A stretch of 64,000 nt of DNA from Salipiger pentaromativorans (lineage in GTDB: Bacteria > Pseudomonadota > Alphaproteobacteria > Rhodobacterales > Rhodobacteraceae): contig NZ_JAMDHK010000018.1 in the NCBI RefSeq assembly GCF_024721115.1, forward strand, positions 1-64,000, read 5' to 3'. Position numbers and translations under genes: made by a program. This document shows positions 16,221 through 25,301 of the stretch, piece after piece. The notes under the pieces are model-generated. The model was not told the origin of the DNA. It ran no database searches and saw only the letters and a list, made by a program, of their open reading frames with translations. Each line of letters begins with the position of its first letter. Position 1 is the stretch's first letter.

Positions 16221-17396
16221 ATGTTCAAGCTCGATCCGGAATTGGAGGATTTTCGCAACGAGGCACGCAAGCTGGCTGAGCGCGAGTTTGCTCCCAGGGC
16301 CGCCCATTGGGACGAAGCCGAAGAGTTTCCAGCCGCGAACCGCGACAAGCTGGCCGAACTTGGCTATCTGGGAATGTTCATCCCTGAAGAATACGGCGGC
16401 TCCGGCGCGCCAGTGATCCAGGGCACGGTGTTTCTGGAAGAAATGGCGCGGGTCTGTTTCAACACGGCGCTGGTCTCGCAACTCTACCTGAACGGCCCAT
16501 CCCGGGCAATCAGCGTTCTGGGCAGCGACGAGCAGAAAAAGCGGTTCCTGCCAGACATGGCGGCCGGCAAGAAATTCATCGCAATCGCCATCAGCGAGCC
16601 AGAGGCGGGGTCGGCGGTGACAGACCTGCGCACCACGGCCACAAGGGACGGCGACGGATGGGTGCTGAATGGCAACAAATGCTGGTCCACGGGCGCCCAT
16701 GTGGCCGATTATGCGCTGGTCTTCTGCCGTTTCGGCAAGGCCAGCGGGGCGAAGGGGATTGGTGCCTTTGTCGTCGATCTGAAGAAGCCGGGCGCGCGGA
16801 TCGGCCACATATCGCTGAAGATGGGTGGCCGGGGGCTGACCGAGGCCGAGATTATCCTTGAAAACTACAAGGCCGGTCCCGAGGATGTGCTGGTCGAAGG
16901 GGACCCGGAAAGCTCGCGCTCCTTCGCGCTGTTGATGAGCAGTTTCGGACCCGAGCGGGTGGGCAACGCAGCGATGTGCGTGGGGCTGGCGCAGGGCGCT
17001 TTCGATGCTGCAAAGTCGTATTCCGAGATTCGCCATCAGTTCGGGCGCCCGATCAAGGAATTCCAGGGCCTGCAATGGAAAATCGCCGACATGGCCACAC
17101 AGATCCATGCTGCGCGTCTGATGGTCTATCGGGCCGCGACCAACCCCGCGCCGAACGGCTTTCCCGATCCGATGGATGCGACCATGGCCAAGCTTTACGC
17201 CAACGAAATGGCGCAGAGGGTCACGAACGAAGCGCTGCAGATCCACGGTCACAATGGTTACACGCGCGAATACCCGCTGGAACGTATGGTGCGTGACGCG
17301 CGCGGCTTCGCGCTTGGCGGTGGCACCGTCGAAATCCTGCGCAATACGATCGCCGCCATGGTCTACGGCCACAGCTTCGACCAGCGGCGGGGGTAG
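16221..17396 (+). CDS. Acyl-CoA dehydrogenase
   Basis: This 391-residue ACAD has IPEEYGGSG near 54-62, ISEPEAGSA near 124-132, RHQFGRPIKEFQGLQ and IHGHNGYTREYP. The likely catalytic base is E245 (GPERVG), and the late position is Gly (LGGGTVEI). It follows the CoA-transferase by 1 bp and precedes a related ACAD by 5 bp. The two ACADs are similar in length and both full-sized, so they look like two consecutive dehydrogenases rather than an alpha/beta pair. Confidence 0.91.
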   Translation: MFKLDPELEDFRNEARKLAEREFAPRAAHWDEAEEFPAANRDKLAELGYLGMFIPEEYGGSGAPVIQGTVFLEEMARVCFNTALVSQLYLNGPSRAISVLGSDEQKKRFLPDMAAGKKFIAIAISEPEAGSAVTDLRTTATRDGDGWVLNGNKCWSTGAHVADYALVFCRFGKASGAKGIGAFVVDLKKPGARIGHISLKMGGRGLTEAEIILENYKAGPEDVLVEGDPESSRSFALLMSSFGPERVGNAAMCVGLAQGAFDAAKSYSEIRHQFGRPIKEFQGLQWKIADMATQIHAARLMVYRAATNPAPNGFPDPMDATMAKLYANEMAQRVTNEALQIHGHNGYTREYPLERMVRDARGFALGGGTVEILRNTIAAMVYGHSFDQRRG

Positions 17397-17401
17397 GGCG
17401 G

Positions 17402-18556
17402 ATGCATCCCTCGTTGCTAACGACAGAACAGGTCGCTCTCAAGGATGCCGCGCGCAAACTGGCGCTCGGGGAATTCCGGGACCGCGCCGCACGCTGGGAC
17501 CGCGACGGCATCTACCCCGAGGAAAACCACCATCGCCTGGGCGCGCTTGGCTATCTGGGCATGACCATTCCCGAAGAATACGGCGGTGGCGGTACGCCGC
17601 TGGTGGATTGCTATCTCGTGATCGAAGAACTGGCCAAGGTGGATTTCAATACCGCGCTGATCGTTCACGATCAGAACGTCTCGCCCCGGATCATCGCCAC
17701 CTGCGGCAGCGAGGCGTTGAAGCAGGCTTTCCTGCCCCGCTTCGCCGCGGGCGAGATCGAATGCGCGATCTCCTGGTCCGAGCCCGAGGCCGGGTCGGAC
17801 GCCACCGCGGTGACGACATCGCTGCGCCCGGACGGGGACGGGTTTGTGCTGAACGGCGGCAAGATCTTTACCACTTTCGGCGACAGGGCCGATTACCTTC
17901 TGGTCTATGCTCGGTTCTGCGAAAGCAAAGGCGCGCGAGGCATCGGAACCGTTTTGGTGCACCGCAAAAGCCCCGGCGTTTCGGTCCATATTCTTGAACA
18001 GAAGATGGGCGCGCGCGGCTGCAACGAATGCGAGATCCATTTCGACGATGTGCGGGTGCCGTCCGAAAACGTCGTGACCGAAGGGCTGGCCGGCAACTCC
18101 AGCGGCTTTGTCCGCCCGCTGGGTGTCTATAACGCCACGCGCGTCGGCATGGGGATACTGGCGCTTGGTGTCGCCGAGGGGGCGTTCGACCTTGCACGCG
18201 ACTACATGAAGACCCGCCGGCAATTCGGCAAGGCGCTGTCCGAGATGCAGGGGCTGCAATGGATGATGTCGGACATGAAGGTGCAGATCGAGGCCGCGCG
18301 GTCGTTGTGTTATACGGCGCTGTCGCTGATCGACCGCGGCCAGCCCGATCCAACATTGTCTTCGATCGCCAAGGTTCAGGCCACCGAAATGGCACAGCGC
18401 GTCACCCATGACGCCATGCAGATGTTCGGTGGCTACGGCTATTTCGGTTCGCTTCCGTTGGAGCGGATGGTGAGGGATGTGCGGATGCTGACGATCACCG
18501 GGGGAACGACCCAGATACATAAGAACGGGATTGCTCGGGCGCTGTTCACTGACTGA
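17402..18556 (+). CDS. Acyl-CoA dehydrogenase without either canonical glutamate base (possible cyclic-substrate dehydrogenase)
   Basis: This 384-residue ACAD keeps the flavin and substrate segments (SWSEPEAGSDATA near 124-136, RRQFGKAL, MFGGYGYFG). The helix-G base is T246 (YNATRVG) where its neighbour 16221 has E245, and the C-terminal base position is G367 (ITGGTTQI). An Asp at position 90 (LIVHDQNVSP) is a candidate base. Cyclohex-1-ene-1-carboxyl-CoA dehydrogenases are described as lacking the usual Glu and using an Asp at position 91, so this enzyme may act on an alicyclic acyl-CoA. Alignment would be needed to confirm that D90 is the equivalent residue. Confidence 0.88.
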   Translation: MHPSLLTTEQVALKDAARKLALGEFRDRAARWDRDGIYPEENHHRLGALGYLGMTIPEEYGGGGTPLVDCYLVIEELAKVDFNTALIVHDQNVSPRIIATCGSEALKQAFLPRFAAGEIECAISWSEPEAGSDATAVTTSLRPDGDGFVLNGGKIFTTFGDRADYLLVYARFCESKGARGIGTVLVHRKSPGVSVHILEQKMGARGCNECEIHFDDVRVPSENVVTEGLAGNSSGFVRPLGVYNATRVGMGILALGVAEGAFDLARDYMKTRRQFGKALSEMQGLQWMMSDMKVQIEAARSLCYTALSLIDRGQPDPTLSSIAKVQATEMAQRVTHDAMQMFGGYGYFGSLPLERMVRDVRMLTITGGTTQIHKNGIARALFTD

Positions 18557-18584
18557 CGAATCTTCGCCAAAGGGAGGGGTGGTC

Positions 18585-19361
18585 ATGACAAGCGATATCA
18601 CTGTGGAACACTCAGAAGGTCTGGCCGTCGTGTCGTTGAACCGGCCCGACAAGCTGAATGCGCTGACCCTCGACATGCGCGTCGAACTCCTGGACGCGTT
18701 TCGCGATATCCAAACTGACCCGCGGATTCGCGCCGTATTACTGCGGGCCGAGGGCCGCGCTTTTTGTGCGGGTGCGGATATTTCGACCATGGGCAAGGAC
18801 GATGTCTGGGGTGATCGGGCGCGCTTGTACAGGGCGCACCAGATGATCCTTTCCATATTCAATTGCGAGAAGCCTGTGGTTGCCGCGGTGCGCGGTCCGG
18901 CGGTCGGGATCGGTCTGAGCATGGCGCTCGCCTGCGACGTTATCCTGCTCTCCGAGACGGCAAGATTCGGTCAGGTTTTTCGCAAGATCGGGCTGGCCCC
19001 CGATGGCGGCGCGGCGTTTTTCCTTCAGAATCTGATCGGTCGGCAACGTGCGACGGACCTTGCCTTCTCAGCGCGGATGGTGCCGGCGGATGAAGCCCTG
19101 AGCCTGGGATTGGCAAGCCAGGTTCATCCCGATGATGCCCTCGACCGGGCGGCCCTGGACTATGCGACAGACCTGGCCGCGGGGCCAACCTTTGCCCTGG
19201 CCGGTACCAAGCGGCTGATGCGCGCCGCGATGCAACCGTCTCTGGAGAGCTTTCTTGAAACAGAAGCCATCATTCAGGGGCAAATCATCAAGAGCGCGGA
19301 TCACGCCGAAGGCATCGACGCCTTTCTGAGCAAGAGAAAACCGGTTTTCCGTGGCGTATGA
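18585..19361 (+). CDS. Crotonase-family enoyl-CoA hydratase/isomerase (PDGG type)
   Basis: This 258-residue crotonase has FCAGAD (60-65) and GPAVGIG (104-110). The hydratase glutamates are S112 and F132, and LAPDGG gives an acid at D140 as in PaaG-like isomerases. The ATG at 18585 is preceded by GGGAGGGG, so the longer frame overlapping the ACAD is rejected. It lies in the middle of the 14262-22442 operon, immediately before the TRAP genes. Confidence 0.89.
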   Translation: MTSDITVEHSEGLAVVSLNRPDKLNALTLDMRVELLDAFRDIQTDPRIRAVLLRAEGRAFCAGADISTMGKDDVWGDRARLYRAHQMILSIFNCEKPVVAAVRGPAVGIGLSMALACDVILLSETARFGQVFRKIGLAPDGGAAFFLQNLIGRQRATDLAFSARMVPADEALSLGLASQVHPDDALDRAALDYATDLAAGPTFALAGTKRLMRAAMQPSLESFLETEAIIQGQIIKSADHAEGIDAFLSKRKPVFRGV

Positions 19362-19402
19362 CCAAGCGGATTGGCCCTTTTTACGACAGGGAAGAGATAG
19401 TG

Positions 19403-19924
19403 ATGGAAACAGTCATTGCACGACTTGGCAGGGTGTCGCGGATTATCACCTATATTGCGACTGCCCTGGCGGCCCTGATGATGGTCCACGTCACGCTCGA
19501 TGTCATCCTGAGCCAGTTCATCGCCGAGCCCCTGCCGGGCACGGTGGATTACGTGTCGTATTATTACATGGTCGGGCTGGTCTTTCTGCCGCTTCCCTTC
19601 GTCGAATACACCAACGAGCACATCAAGGTCGACCTGATCCACGATCTGCTCCCGACGGGGGCGAGGACCGCTCTCGACATGCTGGCTCTGGCGCTGTCTG
19701 CGGTGTTCTACGGGCTGCTCACCTGGCAGACCTGGATCGATGCCGTCGAAAAATACCTCATCGGCGAGCAATCCATGGGCATGGCGGCGGTGACCGTCTG
19801 GCCCGGTCGCTTCTGTCTGCCTCTTGGTGCGGGGCTGATGGTTCTGCTCTTGCTGGCCAAGCTGATCCAGAGGCCTTTCACCGACGCTGGCATGGCCGGC
19901 CCCAATCACGACATGTACGAATAG
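19403..19924 (+). CDS. TRAP transporter small permease (DctQ-type)
   Basis: This 173-residue protein has four predicted membrane segments (about 10-35, 45-65, 85-105 and 130-150), typical of the DctQ subunit. It bridges the solute-binding protein and the DctM channel. The start at 19403 has AGGGA upstream and gives a clean N-terminus. An alternative ATG at 19358 overlaps the crotonase stop (ATGA) and would add 15 residues. The gene order Q-M-P follows. Confidence 0.85.
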   Translation: METVIARLGRVSRIITYIATALAALMMVHVTLDVILSQFIAEPLPGTVDYVSYYYMVGLVFLPLPFVEYTNEHIKVDLIHDLLPTGARTALDMLALALSAVFYGLLTWQTWIDAVEKYLIGEQSMGMAAVTVWPGRFCLPLGAGLMVLLLLAKLIQRPFTDAGMAGPNHDMYE

Positions 19925-19934
19925 GAGTGGAACG

Positions 19935-21242
19935 GTGAGCTTTTTCCAGATCGGCCTTTGCGGCATCGTTTCTGTCATCCTGCTGGTCTTGCTGCGCGTT
20001 CCGATCGCGGTCGCGCTGGGTATCGTGTCCTTCTTCGGGTTCTGGGCGATGCTGGGAAGCGGCGCGGCTTTCGGCCTGCTGACGGCGGTGCCCTATGATT
20101 TTGCCGCGCACTGGACCCTCAGTTCGATCCCGATGTTCCTGTTGATGGGATACGTCTGTTACCAGACCGACATCACGCGCGGGATCTTCAAGGCCGCCCG
20201 GGTCTGGCTGTCATTCCTGCCGGGCGGGCTGGCGGTCGCCAGCGTGGGCGGCGCGGCGCTGTTTTCGGCGGCGGCCGGCTCCAGCCTGGCCTGCGCCGCG
20301 GCAATGGGCCGGATCGCGGTGCCGGAAATGCTGAAGCGCGACTACGATCCCGGGCTGAGTACCGCCGTGGTTGCCGCAGCCGGCACCATGGGGTCGCTCA
20401 TCCCGCCGAGCATCCTTCTGATCATCTACGGTATTTTTGCCGAGGTCGCGATCAGCAAGCTGTTTCTGGCCGCGATCGTGCCGGGCGTACTGACGATGCT
20501 GGGGTACTGGGCCGTGATCATCGTTCGTGTGTGGATCAATCCCGCGCTCGCGCCGTCGCTCGACGAAAGCGCGACATGGTCCGAACGGCTGGAGGCCCTG
20601 AGCGAGACATGGCCCGTGATCTTGCTGGTGGTGGGCGTTTTCGGCGGTCTGTTCACCGGGATATTCACACCCACGCAGGCCGGGGCTGTCGGGGCGGCGT
20701 TGTCCTTCGTGATTGCGGCGGCGCGCGGCACCCTGAACTGGAAAGTTTCCAGGATCGCGCTGATGGACACTGCAAAAATGACTGCGGCGATCTTCATCAT
20801 CGCGGTCGGTGCCAACCTGTTTTCGAGGTTTCTGGCGATCAGCGGTATCCCCGAAGCGATGACCGACCTGGTGATTGATATGGGGGCCAGCTATGTGATG
20901 CTGGTTTTCGGCACGGCCGTGATCTTTTGTCTGCTGGGCATGATCCTCGATCCGCTGGGCATCCTGCTGCTGACGCTGCCGATCCTTCTGCCGATCTACG
21001 AGGCGAACCATATCAGCCTGATCTGGCTGGGCGTGCTTGCAACCAAGCTGGTCGAGATGGCTCTGATCACCCCACCGGTGGGGCTGAACGTGTTCGTGAT
21101 CAAGGGCATCGTCGGTGATGCGGTCCCGATTTCACTGATTTTCAAGGGTGTTTTGTGGTTTTTGGCTGCGGATGTGGTGGTCCTGATCATCATGGTCGCC
21201 TTTCCCGAACTGATCATGTTCCTGCCAGAGCTCGGCAACTGA
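19935..21242 (+). CDS. TRAP transporter large permease (DctM-type)
   Basis: This 435-residue protein has about 12 hydrophobic segments and the DctM signatures FSAAAGSSLACAAAMG and AAGTMGSLIPPSILLIIYG. It forms the sodium- or proton-coupled channel with the DctQ gene 10 bp upstream. It starts at GTG 19935 behind GGAGTGGAAC. The substrate is not deducible, but the operon suggests the acid degraded by the adjacent ACADs. Confidence 0.93.
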   Translation: MSFFQIGLCGIVSVILLVLLRVPIAVALGIVSFFGFWAMLGSGAAFGLLTAVPYDFAAHWTLSSIPMFLLMGYVCYQTDITRGIFKAARVWLSFLPGGLAVASVGGAALFSAAAGSSLACAAAMGRIAVPEMLKRDYDPGLSTAVVAAAGTMGSLIPPSILLIIYGIFAEVAISKLFLAAIVPGVLTMLGYWAVIIVRVWINPALAPSLDESATWSERLEALSETWPVILLVVGVFGGLFTGIFTPTQAGAVGAALSFVIAAARGTLNWKVSRIALMDTAKMTAAIFIIAVGANLFSRFLAISGIPEAMTDLVIDMGASYVMLVFGTAVIFCLLGMILDPLGILLLTLPILLPIYEANHISLIWLGVLATKLVEMALITPPVGLNVFVIKGIVGDAVPISLIFKGVLWFLAADVVVLIIMVAFPELIMFLPELGN

Positions 21243-21265
21243 TTTGGCCATCCCGGCCGTGACGA

Positions 21266-21285
21266 ACCCCGCGCAATAGCGGGGT
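21266..21285. other. Intergenic hairpin between permease and binding-protein genes
   Basis: ACCCCGC and GCGGGGT (7 bp) flank a 6-nt loop, with no T-run after it. In transporter operons such hairpins often partly stop transcription or protect the binding-protein mRNA, and that reading is inferred here. Confidence 0.4.
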
Positions 21286-21308
21286 CTTGAAAAAGAGGAG
21301 GAGACCAC

Positions 21309-22442
21309 ATGAAACTGACCAATGCGTTTGCCGCGCTGGCGGCGACGACCGTTCTAGCGGCGACACCGGCCCTGGCCGAAAAGCGGGTGACTATATCCAA
21401 CTGGACGTCACCCAATCACGCGACATCGCGTGGCCATGCCGCCTTTGCCGAAATGACCGAATCTGAATTTCCGGATGCCTTCGACTTCAAGCTGTTTGCC
21501 GGCGGCGCCTTGCTTGGCCCCAAGCCAACACTGTCCGGCCTGCGCGACGGCGTCGCCGATGTAGGTCTGCTGGCGTTGACCTATTTCAGGTCGGAAATGC
21601 CCTATGCGCAGCTCGTCGCCGATCTCGCTCTTTTGGGCGAGGACCACTATGCCATGGCCGGCGCGACCAGCGAATTCGTGATGCTGCACTGCCAGCCGTG
21701 CAAGGACGAGTTCGCAAAGAACGGCATGGTGGCGCTGAGCGGGATCAGCACTGCGCCTTATGTATTGCTGACCACCAAGCCGATCGTCGAAATCAGCGAT
21801 ATGCAAGGGGTCAAGCTGCGCACGGGCGGGTCGGTCTGGGACCGCTGGGCGACACGCCTTGGGGCAGAGCCGGTAAACGTGCCGTCGAGCGAGATGTACG
21901 ACACGATGAGCCACGGTGTCGTCACCGCTGCGGTGCAGCCGGTCGGTGCGCTCAAGGGGCACAGTCTGATCGAGGTTGCCAAGCACCTGACGGAGTTGCC
22001 GTTGGGCACCTATCATTCCGGTTCGATCTTTGCCGCCGGCCCGAAATTCTGGATCTCACTTTCGCCGGAGCAACGCGAGCAATTCGTCAAGAACATACCC
22101 GAGGCCGTGGCGCAGACCGAGGTGTACTACGAAACCGACGATCTCGACGTGCTGAAAGAGGCGGGTGGGCTTGGCCTGCAGGTACACCAGCCGTCGCCTG
22201 AGTTTCTTCAGGATCTCATTGATTTCCGCACCGCCGATCTTGAAGAGATCGCCCGCATCTCGCGCGAGGAACGCGGCATCGAAGATCCGGAACCGCTGAT
22301 CGCAACCTATCGCGAGCTGATCGAGAAATGGCACGGTCTGGTTGAGCCGCTGCAACCGATCCGGGACAATCATCAGCCTTATGCAGACCTTCTGCGTCAG
22401 GAGATTTATTCCAAGATCGACTTCGCAACCTACCCGAACTGA
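21309..22442 (+). CDS. TRAP transporter periplasmic solute-binding protein (DctP-type)
   Basis: This 377-residue secreted protein has a signal peptide (hydrophobic 8-22, cleavage near ATPALA-EK) and the DctP fold. The substrate carboxylate-binding Arg is conserved in GVKLRTGG, followed by LGAEPVNVPSSEMYDTMSHGVV. An AAGAGGAGG ribosome site lies before the ATG. It is the last gene of the operon and is followed by a strong terminator hairpin. Confidence 0.93.
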   Translation: MKLTNAFAALAATTVLAATPALAEKRVTISNWTSPNHATSRGHAAFAEMTESEFPDAFDFKLFAGGALLGPKPTLSGLRDGVADVGLLALTYFRSEMPYAQLVADLALLGEDHYAMAGATSEFVMLHCQPCKDEFAKNGMVALSGISTAPYVLLTTKPIVEISDMQGVKLRTGGSVWDRWATRLGAEPVNVPSSEMYDTMSHGVVTAAVQPVGALKGHSLIEVAKHLTELPLGTYHSGSIFAAGPKFWISLSPEQREQFVKNIPEAVAQTEVYYETDDLDVLKEAGGLGLQVHQPSPEFLQDLIDFRTADLEEIARISREERGIEDPEPLIATYRELIEKWHGLVEPLQPIRDNHQPYADLLRQEIYSKIDFATYPN

Positions 22443-22464
22443 GCCGTTTCAGGCCTGAATACAC

Positions 22465-22490
22465 AGCGGCCCTTCGCAAGAAGGGCCGCT
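22465..22490. terminator. Terminator hairpin between convergent operons
   Basis: An 11-bp perfect stem (AGCGGCCCTTC / GAAGGGCCGCT) closes a GCAA tetraloop and is followed by TCATT. It lies between the end of the TRAP operon (22442) and the end of the minus-strand thiolase-like gene (22511), so it probably serves both. Confidence 0.85.
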
Positions 22491-22510
22491 TCATTGCTTC
22501 CTTCGTCTGT

Positions 22511-23656
22511 TCAGAGGGTGGCTTCGGTGCCCAGGATATTCGTCACCTGGCTGGACAGGACACCGCCGTTGCCGTGGGCCAGGGCCAGTTCGGCACTGCC
22601 GATCTGGCGATCGCCAGCATCGCCGCGCAGTTGCCGCACCGCCTCGACCAGCGTGAAGATGCCGTACATCCCGGGATGCACGCATGACAGGCCGCCACCA
22701 TTGGTATTGACCGGCAGGTGGCCGCCAGGCGCGATGCCGCCGTTCGCCACAAACGCACCGCCTTCGCCTTTCTTGCAAAAGCCCAGATCTTCTAGAAAAA
22801 GGATCACATTGATGGTGAACGCGTCGTAGAGCTGGACCACGTCGATGTCCGCGGGTTTGACACCCGCCATGTCCATGGCCGTTCGCCCTGATTGCGCAGC
22901 GCCGGTCACGGTCAGGTCCGCCATTTCGGAGATGTCGCGGTGCGTCGTGCCCTCGCCGCCGCCCAGCAAATACACCGGAGGTCTGGGGTGATCCTTGGCC
23001 GTCTCGGCCCGGCGCATCACAATCGCGCCACCGCCATCGGTCACAAGGCAGCAGTCGCGCACCCGCAGAGGGTCGGAAACCGGCCGCGAGGCGATGACAT
23101 CCTCGCGCGTCAGAGGATCGCGCATGAAAGCGTCGGGGTTCTTTTGGGCCCAGGCCCGGGCCGCCACCGCCACGTCGGCCAGCTGTTCGCGCGTTGTGCC
23201 GAATTGCGTCATGTGACGGTCTGTGGCCAGCGCATAGGACGACAGCGGGAACAACGGTCGGTAGGGGGCCTCGTAGGTCGGCAGGCCAAGCGCAGTCATC
23301 AGCTTGCCCGAGGCGGTGCGCTGGTTCGATCCGTAGCAGATCAACACGGTATCAGCGAGCCGCAATTCGAGCAGCATCGCGGCCCAGAGCGTGTGCGACA
23401 GGAACGACGAGCCGCCCATGCGGTTGTTCATCGTGAACCTGGGGTTCAAGCCCAATTCCTGCGCCAGTGTAAGACCCGACAGCATATCCAGCGGCTGGCA
23501 GGTGGCAACGGCATCGACCTCGCCAAGTGCGATCCCCGCATCGGCAAGCGCGCCGTGCACCCCCTCGATTGTGATCTCCATCGAGCTTTTGCCATGGGCC
23601 TCGCCGCAGCCTGCCAGCGCTGCACCGACGATGGCGGCTTTTCCCCGTAAACTCAA
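22511..23656 (-). CDS. Thiolase-fold protein lacking both catalytic cysteines (Ltp2/SCP-x type)
   Basis: This 381-residue protein is closely similar in layout to the one at 4274. The Cys loop reads NRMGGSSFLSH (S83/S84), the His of SCVHPGMYG is kept (H327) and the second Cys is H361 in LAHGNGG. It starts at a TTG overlapping the DUF35 stop codon (TTGA), which means translational coupling. With its DUF35 partner it is a candidate retro-aldolase acting on 3-hydroxyacyl-CoA. It is the last gene of the 22511-30888 operon. Confidence 0.87.
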   Translation of the reverse strand: MSLRGKAAIVGAALAGCGEAHGKSSMEITIEGVHGALADAGIALGEVDAVATCQPLDMLSGLTLAQELGLNPRFTMNNRMGGSSFLSHTLWAAMLLELRLADTVLICYGSNQRTASGKLMTALGLPTYEAPYRPLFPLSSYALATDRHMTQFGTTREQLADVAVAARAWAQKNPDAFMRDPLTREDVIASRPVSDPLRVRDCCLVTDGGGAIVMRRAETAKDHPRPPVYLLGGGEGTTHRDISEMADLTVTGAAQSGRTAMDMAGVKPADIDVVQLYDAFTINVILFLEDLGFCKKGEGGAFVANGGIAPGGHLPVNTNGGGLSCVHPGMYGIFTLVEAVRQLRGDAGDRQIGSAELALAHGNGGVLSSQVTNILGTEATL

Positions 23657-24048
23657 TTTGCTTCTCCTTCTGGCCGGAAAACCACGGCGGGGTCACCTTC
23701 GGCGCCTTCGCCGATCGACGCGGTTACTTTCAGCCCGGCGACAATCTGGTCATGCGCGATACCGTCGATGCGCGACATCATTCGTACCCCTTCCTCCAGG
23801 TCCACCAGAACCACGTTGTAATCGCCGCCTCGTTCCGGTTTTCGGCGCACGACCGTTCGCGCATAGACGGTGCCCCTCCCGGTTGGCGCGAACCATCCCA
23901 GATCCGCGCTGCCGCAGGCCGGACAGATCACGCGCGGATGGAATACATGGGTGCCGCAGCCGCCACATTTCTGAATCTCGAAGACGCCCTCGGCCAGCTT
24001 CGCGGCGAAGACGGCGTCCGGCCCTGGGCCTTGTCCAATGCCGGCCAT
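23653..24048 (-). CDS. DUF35 zinc-ribbon/OB-fold partner of the thiolase-like protein
   Basis: This 131-residue protein has zinc-ribbon cysteines C28, C31, C42 and C45 and the OB-fold motif VVRRKPERGGDYNV. It ends overlapping the start of the thiolase-like gene. The ATG at 24048 lies one base after the SDR stop; a GTG at 24072 inside the SDR gene is possible but adds only eight residues. It probably binds the acyl-CoA or ADP part for the partner enzyme. Confidence 0.88.
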   Translation of the reverse strand: MAGIGQGPGPDAVFAAKLAEGVFEIQKCGGCGTHVFHPRVICPACGSADLGWFAPTGRGTVYARTVVRRKPERGGDYNVVLVDLEEGVRMMSRIDGIAHDQIVAGLKVTASIGEGAEGDPAVVFRPEGEAN

Positions 24049-24049
24049 C

Positions 24050-24826
24050 TCAGAACCCGATGTGGAAGCCACCGTTCACGCTCAGGTGCTGGCCGGTGAT
24101 ATAGGATGCCGCGTTGGACAACAGGAAACAGACGGGCTGCGCGACTTCTTCAGGGGTGCTCATCCGTCCCATCGGAATCTGCGCCATATACCTGTCGGCG
24201 AATTTTTCAGAGCGGATGGTCTCAGTCATTGGTGTCTCGACCATTCCGAAACAGACTGAATTGACGTTGATGCGGTAACGGCCCCATTCACGCGCGGCGC
24301 TCATTGTCAGGCCCAGAACCCCGGATTTTGCCGCGCCATAATTGATCTGACCGATGGTGCCGCGACGCCCGGCATCGGATGAGATATTCACGATGGCACG
24401 GCGCGCGGCGCTTTCGGGGTCTTTTTCGACCCGGTCCTTGTAATAGGTCCCCACGGCCTGAAGGCAGGCGAAGACACCGGTGAGGTTCACGTCGATGACC
24501 TGTTGCCAGGTGGCCCGGTCCATCTTGTGGATCATCGCGGCGCGCACGATCCCGGCGTTGTTCACAAGCCCGTTGATGTCGCCGAATTCGTCGAAGGCGA
24601 ATTTCACGAGCTTCCCGGGAAAGTCCGGGTCGGCCACATTCCCCACGATGGCGCGGGCATTGCCACCGATCTGTTCGGCGGTTTCCTTGACGCCGTCCTC
24701 GTTCAGATCGTTCACCACGACCTTGGCGCCCAGCTCTGCCGACAGCGCCGCCACACCGCGGCCGATACCCTGTCCGGCGCCTGTGACGATAACCACTTGA
24801 TTGTCCAATGCCATCGGGTTGATCAT
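24050..24826 (-). CDS. SDR-family 3-hydroxyacyl-CoA dehydrogenase/reductase
   Basis: This 258-residue classical SDR has the Rossmann motif VTGAGQGIGRG, the NNAG motif (89-92) and the catalytic Ser150, Y163 and K167 (YGAAK). It would interconvert a 3-hydroxyacyl-CoA and 3-ketoacyl-CoA using NAD(P). The ATG at 24826 has AGGAG upstream. In the operon it lies between a hot-dog thioesterase and the DUF35/thiolase-like pair. Confidence 0.92.
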   Translation of the reverse strand: MINPMALDNQVVIVTGAGQGIGRGVAALSAELGAKVVVNDLNEDGVKETAEQIGGNARAIVGNVADPDFPGKLVKFAFDEFGDINGLVNNAGIVRAAMIHKMDRATWQQVIDVNLTGVFACLQAVGTYYKDRVEKDPESAARRAIVNISSDAGRRGTIGQINYGAAKSGVLGLTMSAAREWGRYRINVNSVCFGMVETPMTETIRSEKFADRYMAQIPMGRMSTPEEVAQPVCFLLSNAASYITGQHLSVNGGFHIGF

Positions 24827-24886
24827 TTCTGTCTCCTTTTGTCCTTCGTTTGTTTGGTCTCGCTCACCATCGGTTCACTCAGGTGG

Positions 24887-25300
24887 TCACGACGGTGGTG
24901 CGAGCCGCTTGATCACGGCATCGCCATGGGCCAGATGGTGCCCGTCCTGATTGAAGATCTCGCCCTGTACAAAAACCAGTTTGCGTCCGCCCCCGACAAT
25001 GCGCGCGCGGGCCGTCAGCGTGTCTCCTTCGGTCGCCGGGGCGACGAAACTGGTGGTAAGCGAAAGCGTAAGGCAGCGATGACCTGGGCGGCCATCCCCC
25101 GCGTAGGCCGCGCAAAAGGTGACCGCGTTGTCCAGCATGGTCGCGTAGACACCGCCATGCACCGAAAAAGCGCCGTTCAGGTGATCGCGTCCGATGGCCA
25201 ACCGCAGCTCGGCTTTGCCATCGGACCACGAGACGAAGCGCACGCCGAGCAATGCGTTGAACGGGGCGGGGATGTCCGGTCTGCCGTCTTGTGCGCTCAT
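24887..25300 (-). CDS. PaaI-type hot-dog thioesterase
   Basis: This 137-residue protein has the PaaI-family motif VHGGVYATMLDNAV, with a His-Gly-Gly turn and an acid on the hot-dog helix. It would hydrolyse acyl-CoA to free CoA, probably to clear stalled or toxic intermediates. It follows the TRAP permease by 1 bp in the same operon. Confidence 0.9.
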   Translation of the reverse strand: MSAQDGRPDIPAPFNALLGVRFVSWSDGKAELRLAIGRDHLNGAFSVHGGVYATMLDNAVTFCAAYAGDGRPGHRCLTLSLTTSFVAPATEGDTLTARARIVGGGRKLVFVQGEIFNQDGHHLAHGDAVIKRLAPPS

Positions 25301-25301
25301 A

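Noticed and set aside
16125-17372. A 415-codon open frame on the minus strand
   Set aside because: It is antisense to the ACAD gene 16221-17396 and has low-complexity His/Arg-rich composition.
17417-18922. A 501-codon open frame on the minus strand
   Set aside because: It spans two plus-strand genes with strong motifs and has no domain itself.
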